Shown: piece by piece, positions 24,867 to 33,100 of the stretch
Numbering within the stretch: the stretch's first letter is position 1
Layout of the letters: each line of letters begins with the position of its first letter
Notes under the pieces: generated by a model
Seen by the model: the letters and a program-made list of their open reading frames with translations, nothing else
What the model was told of the DNA's origin: nothing
Database searches by the model: none
Translations under genes and position numbers: made by a program
Origin: Bacillota bacterium
GTDB taxonomy: Bacteria > Planctomycetota > UBA8108 > UBA1146
Reading direction: 5' to 3'
Length of the DNA: 37,389 nucleotides
NCBI GenBank assembly: GCA_003973385.1
Contig: QNYK01000038.1
Span: 1-37,389, forward strand

Positions 24867-27308
24867 TTGAAAGCGACATCAAAGACTAGTTGGCTGCTGA
24901 TCTTCGTCGTGTTGGCGACCGTCTTCAGCATGAACTTCGCGGTCGGACACGAAAATGATCCGAAAGCCCGAGATCGCCAGCCACCCTATACGGGTCCCGG
25001 CTACCGCAGTGCCTTGCCCGGTCCACAACCTTTTGGACCGGTCGGAGGCTTCCCTTCCGATGGGATCAATCTTCAGGCCTGGATCACCTTGCCGGAGATG
25101 GGATCGGGTATCGCCAATGGAAATGACTGCTGGGGATACACTTCGCCCAGTGGTCGTGAGTACGCACTGATGGCGCATTCGAGCGGCACCACGGTGGTCG
25201 AGGTCAGCAATCCGGGCAACCCGACCATCCTGGGAACGATCGCTGGTCCCAATAGCCTGTGGCGAGATGTGAAGACGTACCAGAACTTCGCATATGCCGT
25301 ATCCGAGGGAGGCGGAGGGATACAGGTGATCGATCTCTCCGATGTCGACAATGGCAATTTTCCTCTGACCAACACCATCACGACAGGCGGAGGACTCTCC
25401 TCTCACAATGTCGCCATCGATACTGACTCTGGCTACCTGTATCGGTGTGGTGGCGGCGGCAACGGGCTGCGTTTTTACAACCTGAACAACCCGGGTACTC
25501 CCGTGTTCGAAGGAAACTGGTCCGATCGCTACGTTCATGATGCCCAGATCGTCCAGATGCAGGCAGGCCCCTGGGCAGGCAATCAGGTCGCATTTCTCTG
25601 CACGGGCAACAATCCGGTCACCCTGGACATCCTCGATGTGACCAACAAGGCCAACATCGTGCTGCTGGGGCAGTTGCAGTACCCAGGTGGTGCTTATTCC
25701 CATCAGGGTTGGCTCTCTCCCGATCAGCAGTACTTCTATCTGGGAGACGAACTCGATGAAGGACCGGGCGTAACGACCAAGACCTTCGTGATCGATGTTT
25801 CTGATCTGACCACTCCCACGCTGATGGATGAATACACCAATGGCAACAATGCCATCGGTCACAACATCTACACCGTCGGTAACCTGGTCTACGAGGCGAA
25901 CTACCGCAGTGGCCTTCGTATCCTCGACGGCACCGACCCACTCAATATGTCCGAGGTCGCCTACTTCGACACCTACCCCGACAATGACAACAGCAACTTC
26001 AACGGCCTCTGGAGCGTCTACCCGTACTTTGCCAGCGGAACCGTCATCGGTAGTGATCTGGAGCGGGGTCTGTTCGTCTGGTCGCTGGGCGCGACGCCGC
26101 TGACCTTCTCCTATCCGCTCGGAATTCCCGATCAGATCGATCCATTTGGAGATGTGTTGACGGTGCAGATCCTGCCGGGAAGCGGATTCGACATCGATCC
26201 ACAAAGCCCGACACTGTGGTTCAATGATGGTGGCGGTTGGATGTCGAGTTTGATGGCTCAGAATGGTCCCGGGAGTATCGAGTACCTGGGTCAGTTCCCA
26301 TCCTTCAGTTGCGGCGCCGAGGTGCAGTGGTATGTCGAGGCGAGTGTCATCGGCGGTTCAGCAACCACCGATCCACCCTCTGCTCCTGGTTCTTTCTACC
26401 AGTCCACTGCGATGCAGGGAGTCGTCGAGATCGTCTCCGATGACATGGAACAGGATCAGGGCTGGAGCGCAGGAGTTGCAGGAGATACGGCCACCACCGG
26501 TGTCTGGACTCGGGTCGCTCCCATCGGGACGGCCGCTCAGCCCTCTGCGGATCATAGCAGCGTCGGCACCATCTGCTGGGTGACGGGTCAAGGCTCTGTC
26601 GGAGGCTCGCTCGGCGAAAATGACGTCGATGGAGGCGAAACAACACTGATATCTCCGATCTACGATCTTTCCGCCTCGACCAATCCCGTGATCAGTTACT
26701 GGCGCTGGTTCTCCAACAACACCGGTGCTGGACCCGGTACTGATCGCCTGCGAGTCGATATCAGTGCCAACGGGGGTACCAGCTGGACCCCGGTGGAGGT
26801 GGTGGGACCGACCGGCGCCGGCACCTCGGGAGGTTGGATCCGCAACGAGTTCCTGGTCACCGATTACATCCCTCTCACTTCCAGCACCCGTTTGAGATTC
26901 ATCGCCGAGGATGTCGCAGCAGCATCGATCGTCGAGGCCGCCATCGACGATCTGCTGGTCGGCGAGATCTTCTGTAACGACTGCAATGGCAACGGAGTCG
27001 CTGACGACGAGGATATTGCCAATGGCTCCAGCCAGGATGCAGACGGAGATGGCGTTCCAGACGAGTGTCAGTGCACGCCATGGATCCGTGGTGAGCTGAA
27101 CGACGACGGGACCATCGATCTATCCGATGCCGTGACTCTGCTGATCTATCTGTTCAGTGGAGGGGCTGCACCAGACCCGGCAGATCGAGGCGATGTCAAC
27201 GATTCGGGTCAGATCGATGTGGCGGATGTCATCTACCTGGTCCAGTACCTGTTTGCAGGTGGGCCGCAGCCGCCAGAGCCGTTCACCACTCCAGGAGGGT
27301 GCCCCTGA
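24867..27308 (+). CDS. Secreted LVIVD/choice-of-anchor-type protein with dockerin tail
   Basis: 813 residues from a TTG at 24867, chosen because GGGAGG lies five bases upstream and a signal peptide follows (SWLLIFVVLATVF). The longer open frame overlaps the peroxidase gene. Residues ~65-410 form a propeller of LVIVD-like repeats (VVEVSNPGNPTILG, IQVIDLSDVDNG, LDILDVTNKANIVLLG), as in choice-of-anchor B family proteins. A beta-rich region follows. Then comes the module shared with the 3823-7008 gene (~520-700, GQGSVGGSLGENDVDGG), a short TSP3-like stretch (DCNGNGVADDEDIANG) and two dockerin-like EF-hand repeats (~738-813). Unlike its relatives, the tail lacks the inter-repeat Cys and keeps only the final CP. 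Export and surface or matrix attachment are inferred; no enzyme activity is visible. Confidence 0.85.
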   Translation: MKATSKTSWLLIFVVLATVFSMNFAVGHENDPKARDRQPPYTGPGYRSALPGPQPFGPVGGFPSDGINLQAWITLPEMGSGIANGNDCWGYTSPSGREYALMAHSSGTTVVEVSNPGNPTILGTIAGPNSLWRDVKTYQNFAYAVSEGGGGIQVIDLSDVDNGNFPLTNTITTGGGLSSHNVAIDTDSGYLYRCGGGGNGLRFYNLNNPGTPVFEGNWSDRYVHDAQIVQMQAGPWAGNQVAFLCTGNNPVTLDILDVTNKANIVLLGQLQYPGGAYSHQGWLSPDQQYFYLGDELDEGPGVTTKTFVIDVSDLTTPTLMDEYTNGNNAIGHNIYTVGNLVYEANYRSGLRILDGTDPLNMSEVAYFDTYPDNDNSNFNGLWSVYPYFASGTVIGSDLERGLFVWSLGATPLTFSYPLGIPDQIDPFGDVLTVQILPGSGFDIDPQSPTLWFNDGGGWMSSLMAQNGPGSIEYLGQFPSFSCGAEVQWYVEASVIGGSATTDPPSAPGSFYQSTAMQGVVEIVSDDMEQDQGWSAGVAGDTATTGVWTRVAPIGTAAQPSADHSSVGTICWVTGQGSVGGSLGENDVDGGETTLISPIYDLSASTNPVISYWRWFSNNTGAGPGTDRLRVDISANGGTSWTPVEVVGPTGAGTSGGWIRNEFLVTDYIPLTSSTRLRFIAEDVAAASIVEAAIDDLLVGEIFCNDCNGNGVADDEDIANGSSQDADGDGVPDECQCTPWIRGELNDDGTIDLSDAVTLLIYLFSGGAAPDPADRGDVNDSGQIDVADVIYLVQYLFAGGPQPPEPFTTPGGCP

Positions 27309-27336
27309 TTCCTCGGCAGTGCTGAGCTGGCTTCTT

Positions 27337-27385
27337 GTCAGGGTGTCTACCTGAACAGGAGGTCAGGGTGTCTACCTGAACAGGA
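27337..27385. repeat. Direct repeat, two copies of 24 bp, duplicating a gene's 3' end
   Basis: GTCAGGGTGTCTACCTGAAC plus AGGA occurs at 27337-27360 and again at 27362-27385. The second copy contains the final codons and TAG stop of the minus-strand hydrolase gene; the first is an extra copy just beyond the stop. This is a recent-looking tandem duplication. Confidence 0.92.
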
Positions 27386-29615
27386 TGTCATCGAGTCCGA
27401 AGCGGATATCGATGGCGGCAGTGCCATCCGTGGTGAATTGCCACTCCAGAAGCACCAACTGACTCGTATCGAGCAGTGGCTGTGCTTCCAGAAATCTCTC
27501 CAGCGAAATTTCAACCGAGATGAATCGTTGATACTTGAGCGTGACAGCCAGCCCTGCAGGATCAGGCTGCGGGTGTTGAGGGGTCTGGGGCAGGAACTGG
27601 TTCAGATCCACGGTGGCAGTTCTTCCGGCGGCATCGATCAACGACAGTGTCGCGTCGAAGAACCACCCGGAGTTATCGACGGCGCCGTGGACATCATGGT
27701 TCTTGATTCTGAATTGCAGTGCTTTCCTCGGGCCCACATCGAGTGGAAAACCCACCGATCCCAGTGGCATCGACACGGTTGCGGTTCCCGTTGGCGGCAA
27801 GATCGTCACCAGGTTGGTGATGGTCGGCAGCGGTTGCGGCAGCGGGAAGGGCCAGTCGTAACACGCCCCCTGTGTGAACAGCAAAGTGTTGACCGAGGAG
27901 ATCAGATGGCCGAGGTTATTGCGCGGAAACAGGTCGAAGTTGTCGACCAGCAATGCTCCCGAGAGATCCCTGTTATGAGCGACGCTGAAGTAGGGTGAGG
28001 TCTGCGACTCGTTTCCATAGAGCAAGCCCTCGAGTGATAGGTCGCCGAAGGCATGACGCCTGAGGAAGGTCCACACCCAGTGACGCGTCAATTCGTGTTG
28101 CAGCGATCGGGTGATGTAGGCGCAGGAATCGATCTGTGGCGCTGTCGGCTGCCAGGTGCAGACATTGCAACCGATCAACTGGTCATCGCTTGAATAACCG
28201 TGACAGCCACCATAGATGCACACCGAAGTGGAGGGGCCGACCATCCGCTCCATCAACCTCTCGGCGTACGGATAGATCACATCGGTATCCTGCTCGGCAG
28301 TCACGGAGATCAAAGGAATGTCGGGGAGGATTTGCCACCTGCTGGTGTTGCCGATCCAGGAGTCCTGTTTCGCATCGGTGGGCTGCAGCAGGATCAAGCC
28401 CCTCACATCCGGATCGATTTCTGCCGCAGCCACGGCAGCTCCACCGCCTCGAGAGTGGCCGGAGTAAAAGACCCGGTTCGAGTCCACGAGCCCTTCCAGC
28501 ACCGTTCCAGGGGTCATGGACAGTTCCTCGATCACGCCTCGAACATGCACCATCACCTTGGCTGCCTCGTCATGACCTCCCCAGCAGTACCAGTCGGTAT
28601 AAACATCGAAGGAGAAAGGATCATTGATCGAGACGCAGATGATTCCGTGGGTCGAGAGAAAACCGAGAATGCTGTCGTACTGCTCCCAGTTGAATCCTGT
28701 GCCGTGATGAAAGATCACCAGTGGGGCGGGGCCAGTGATCCCCTGGGGGATGAAGATACGCAACGCCTTGAAATCCGTTTGCATCGCCTGTGATGGAACC
28801 GTGGCTGAACAACCCCAGAGTGGATACGGAGTCGGCCAAGGCAGATCGTGTGTGAAATCAACCAGTCCAGTGATGACCTGTGCGATGTAGGGTCCGGGAA
28901 CCGTCTGAGATTGTCCCGGAATGATCGAACTCTCCAGGTCATCGAAGGCGGCCCAGCGACAATTGAAGATGGTCACGCCACCCTGCGAGTCGAGTGCCCA
29001 CAGGCGAGTTTGATGGAGTCCCGGTGAGAACTGGGTGGCACTCAAGCGGCCAGACTGTGGATCGAGAAGCAGGTCTCCAGGCAACACCTCTCCCGGCACG
29101 ACTCCGTAGGAGATGAAGGGCACCTCTGCACGGTAGATTCCGCTCAGATTGCCGGTTTGCCACGAGATCTCCGGCTCGAACACTGCCGGCAGTTGATCGA
29201 AGTAGGGGAGAGTTTCGCGGAAACTGGCGAGGGTGAGCTGCCGTTTTGCGACGATCGGTCCGATGACGCAGGGGGGGATTTCGCATGGCAATGCGCCGGA
29301 GTTTTCATCGGTGCCGCAATCGGGGAAGGGAGCGGGCAACTGGGCGGGATTGGCCAGGAAGATGTGTCCCAGAGAGACGATGACATCATCGAGTTGCAAT
29401 TGCCCATCCGCATCGAGATCTGCGGCGGCCTGGCAATCGAGTCCCTGAGAGGCACCAAAGAGCTCTTCTAGCAACAGGATCGGATCGCTGAGATCGATGG
29501 AGAGGTCTCCATTGATGTCGCCACGGATGAATCCGGGCAGGTCCTGGGCGGCCGCCTTCACCGAGGGCAGCAGCGAGACCGTGACTATCAGCAGGACTCT
29601 GACCGACCACCTCAT
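27372..29615 (-). CDS. Secreted alpha/beta hydrolase with N-terminal dockerin-like module
   Basis: 747 residues from ATG 29615 (an in-frame TTG at 29654 is less likely). The signal peptide ends KAAA before Gln. The dockerin-like pair comes first (residues ~30-116, RGDINGDLSIDLSDPILLL and a second repeat, then CGTDENSGALPCEIPPC). The alpha/beta hydrolase domain spans ~285-540, with nucleophile S388 in GHSRGG, a probable acid at D443 or D445 in TAEQDTDV, and His472 in GGCHGY. VIFHHGTG around 300 is the usual oxyanion-side strand. This resembles cutinase/PAF-acetylhydrolase-like esterases; substrate unknown. A C-terminal beta-rich domain (~610-747) may bind ligand. Dockerin before catalytic domain reverses the order of the other proteins here. 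Confidence 0.85.
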   Translation of the reverse strand: MRWSVRVLLIVTVSLLPSVKAAAQDLPGFIRGDINGDLSIDLSDPILLLEELFGASQGLDCQAAADLDADGQLQLDDVIVSLGHIFLANPAQLPAPFPDCGTDENSGALPCEIPPCVIGPIVAKRQLTLASFRETLPYFDQLPAVFEPEISWQTGNLSGIYRAEVPFISYGVVPGEVLPGDLLLDPQSGRLSATQFSPGLHQTRLWALDSQGGVTIFNCRWAAFDDLESSIIPGQSQTVPGPYIAQVITGLVDFTHDLPWPTPYPLWGCSATVPSQAMQTDFKALRIFIPQGITGPAPLVIFHHGTGFNWEQYDSILGFLSTHGIICVSINDPFSFDVYTDWYCWGGHDEAAKVMVHVRGVIEELSMTPGTVLEGLVDSNRVFYSGHSRGGGAAVAAAEIDPDVRGLILLQPTDAKQDSWIGNTSRWQILPDIPLISVTAEQDTDVIYPYAERLMERMVGPSTSVCIYGGCHGYSSDDQLIGCNVCTWQPTAPQIDSCAYITRSLQHELTRHWVWTFLRRHAFGDLSLEGLLYGNESQTSPYFSVAHNRDLSGALLVDNFDLFPRNNLGHLISSVNTLLFTQGACYDWPFPLPQPLPTITNLVTILPPTGTATVSMPLGSVGFPLDVGPRKALQFRIKNHDVHGAVDNSGWFFDATLSLIDAAGRTATVDLNQFLPQTPQHPQPDPAGLAVTLKYQRFISVEISLERFLEAQPLLDTSQLVLLEWQFTTDGTAAIDIRFGLDDILFR

Positions 29616-29832
29616 CTGGCTTGGGCCTCTCGAAACGGGGGAGTGACAATTCAACTGGTTGGTCCCATTGTACTATTGATACTGCTGGGACGAGAGTCCT
29701 GAAGACTACCCGATAATGTCGGGAACGCAGCACCTGACTCTCATCGGATATGTGTACCGATGTCTATTGTAACCTATTGTTATCAAAGTAGTTGTGACTC
29801 TTCTCGGAAACAATTGCCGGATGAAAGACAGT

Positions 29833-29860
29833 TTGTTTGTATTGAAGATTTGTGTAAGAT
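29833..29860 (+). promoter_or_regulatory. Weak candidate promoter in an AT-rich divergent region
   Basis: TTGTTT (29833-29838) and TAAGAT (29855-29860) are separated by 16 bases within the most AT-rich stretch of the window (~29740-29900). It would serve the giant peroxidase-fusion gene and produce a leader of about 290 bases. Divergent promoters for the hydrolase gene are expected in the same region but none is clear. Confidence 0.3.
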
Positions 29861-29965
29861 CGTAGATTGATCGTAAGTCTCTGTATTGATTAAGCAGGCA
29901 GTGCGTGCGTAATGCTGCTGTTGTTTACATGAATCAGATGACTTTGATTCCAATGGAAGAGTTAC

Positions 29966-30066
29966 TCGGCCTTGAGGGGCCGAAATGGACCTCGATCAAT
30001 GAGGTGTCCACCAGAGGACGGGTTCATCTTTGGTGCCCGTCTTCTCGATTGCCCGATCCTGATCGG
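29966..30066 (+). promoter_or_regulatory. Possible structured 5' leader with four successive hairpins
   Basis: Four complementary pairs occur in order: TCGGCC/GGCCGA (29966-29983), ACCTC/GAGGT within 29986-30010, GACGGG/CCCGTC (30017-30041) and CCGATC/GATCGG (30053-30066). They lie between the candidate promoter and the ATG at 30154. No known riboswitch class is recognised. The frame is open through this region, so an N-terminally longer protein is an alternative explanation. Confidence 0.3.
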
Positions 30067-30153
30067 ACGGGTGGGAGGAGGTGTCCCGTGTTTCATCGTC
30101 ATCAGGCGAGAACGGGTCACGAGAGCGATTCTGGGCGGCCGGATCATCGGTAC

Positions 30154-33100
30154 ATGATGTGGGTCGCAGTTCTGGTGCTATTCCTCGGTATTCCACAGAT
30201 TCTTGCGGCGCAGGGGCCCCCGTTACCACCGCCATCTGCACCCGTCGGGCTGACCTGTGAGGGAGCAGGGAACAATGTTCAGAATGTGGCTCTCACCTGG
30301 ACCAACACCGAGGTCTACGATCAGATCGCAGTTCGCCGGGATGGAGTCCTGTTGTCGAACATCGTCGGGACTGCGACCTCTTACCTCGATCCGGATTCAC
30401 CTGCGACCTTTCACGTGTATTCGGTCCATGGCATGCGCATCGGTCCCGGTGGAGCGGTAGAGGGCACGGGTGTCACCTGTACGATCCAGTTGTTTCCACC
30501 GCCTTTGGAGCCGTTTCTTGAGGCTCCCAATCCGATGTACATGATGCCTGTGCCGTTGCCGGGAAACATCTTTGATTTCGTCGCCGATGTGGATGCGGCC
30601 ATCGTGCTGGGAAAAGCGTTGTTCTGGGATATGCAGGCAGGAAGTGACGGAGTTCAATCCTGTGCGACATGCCACTACCACGCAGGAGCGGATAACCGCA
30701 AGACACATCAACTGGTCCGAGGACCGGATGGAGTGATGGATGTCGCCGGCCTCAATGAATTTGTCGTTGCCGATGACTTCCCCTTTCACAAGTTGACCAA
30801 CCCGGATAATGCGAACTCCGGAGTGATCAGTAGTTTTGATGACGTATTCGGCTCGGAGGGGATCCTCGCCACCGACTTCGTCTCGATCATCGAAGGCAGC
30901 GATCAGGAGAACACCACTCCTCACCCGGTCCCTGACTTTGTCAAGACGAACTCCGATGGTTCATCCGCTCAGATGAGATCGATCACCGGTCGCAATGCTC
31001 CGACCGTGATCAATGCGATTCACTTCGTCGAGGCGTTCTGGGATGGGCGTGCGTCCTTCTTCTTCAACGGAAGAGACAACTGGGGTGCCAGAAACATCGA
31101 TGCCAGGGTGCTCCAGGTCCAGCCCGATGGATCCGTGGCCGAGACTCAGATTCTGCTCGACTATGCAGCGCTGGCATCTCAGGCGGTCGGTCCGATCGTG
31201 AGTGGTGCCGAGATGAGTGCTCACGGCAGGGATCTGTTCCAGGTCGGCAAGAAGCTGCTGGCGCTGCAACCGCTCTCGGGTCAAGCAGTCCACAGCAACG
31301 ACAGCGTTCTCGGGATCTACCGTGACAATGTCGACGGTCATGGGTTATCGATCGGATATGACCAGTTGATCGCTCAGGCGTTCGTCAATTCCTGGCATCA
31401 GAGCGACTGGCTCTTCGATGCCAGCGGAGCGCCGCTCATCGACATCGCTACTGGCTTGCCTCGCACAGGTGTGCCGGCGAATGCCAACGAGTACACGATG
31501 ATGGAGGCCAACTTCTCGCTCTTCTGGGGACTGGCCATCATGCTCTATGAATCGACCTTGATCTCGGGAGACACTCCCTTTGATCGATTCAGAGCTGCTC
31601 AACTCGACCCTCTCGATCCATTTGGCGATATCGATGCGATGACCGCCCAGGAGCAGGAAGGGTTGGGCATCCTGAACATTGCAAATTGCATGTTCTGCCA
31701 CACCACATCGATGTTCTCGAGCGCAGTCAGCTCAAAGATCAACATCGTGCTGGAGCCGGAAGCATCCGCCATCGAGGGACTTCTCGAGAGGATGCCGATG
31801 CAGGACTTCCAGCTGTCCATCTACGATGGAGGCTTCTACAACCTTGGTGTGACCAAGACAGAGGACGACATCGGTCGAGGTGGCATGGATCCATTTGGAC
31901 ATGGACTCTCGATGTCTGCGGGACTCCAGGAGATCACTGCGATGGATCCGAATGATCCCAACTACAACAATTTCCTGCCGTTTCCGCCGAGCACGATCCT
32001 GCTGACGCCTCCGCCACAGCCGTGGGAAGACATCGGCACCGCAGGTACCTTCAAGGCACCGTCGCTGCGCAATGTCGAATTGACCGGTCCTTACTTCCAT
32101 AGCGGCAGTTATTCGACCCTCGAGCAGGTCGTGGATTTCTACACCAGAGGAGGCAACTTTGCCGCCCACAACCTGACCACACTGGCACCCGAGATGCTTC
32201 CGATGCCATTCCTGATCGGCCATCCGGACCGCAAGGCGGCGCTGGTTGCTTTCCTCGAAGCACTCACCGATGAGCGCGTTCGTTGGGAAAGAGCACCCTT
32301 CGATCATCCGGAATTGCAGATTCCGACCGGAGCCGAGGCAGACGTCAATGGCGATTTGATTCTTGACGGTGCTGGCAACGCGATCGAAATCTTCAAGACG
32401 ATCCCGGCGGTGGGCGCCGAGGGAAGGGCTGTCGAGACCGATGCGTCCGGCCGCCCGCTCGAGCGTTTGACGGCTTTCCTTCAACCGACAGCAGTCACCG
32501 ATCTGCAGTGTTCCTCGTTCGATCAGCAGGCCGATCTCAGTTGGATGAACCCGGGGTCGCTGAATGCGCTGACCTCGACCCTGATCTTCCGTGACGGTGT
32601 CGAGATTGCCAATACCTCGGGACTGCAAACGGCCTACACCGATCTGGGAGTTCTCCCGGGCGAACGCGTTTACGAGGTGTTTGGTCACGATGCCCACCTC
32701 GGACTCGGAGCAGCCTGCACCATCTACATCGCTCCGCCGTCTCCCAACAACCTGAGTTACATCCTCAACGGCACTCAGCTGACCCTGAACTGGGTCAATG
32801 GCTGGCTTTACGACAGCGTCGATCTGTACCGTGACGGCGTTCTGCTCGCCGAGAACATGGCGGGATCGTCTCAGTTGTATGTCGACGCTGCTGTCGATGC
32901 AGGGACTCATGTCTATGACGTGGTGGGCAAACTGCTGACCAGCACACCGGGTCTCCATGTCGAAAGTGCTCCCGGCACCCTCTCTGCCGATCGCTTGCCG
33001 CTGGCTCCTGAGGGGCTGCTCTGCAGCACTCCTGGAGGTACAGATGTGAGCCTCAGTTGGACCAACTCCGAGCTGTACTCGGATGTCGTGATCTCCCGCG

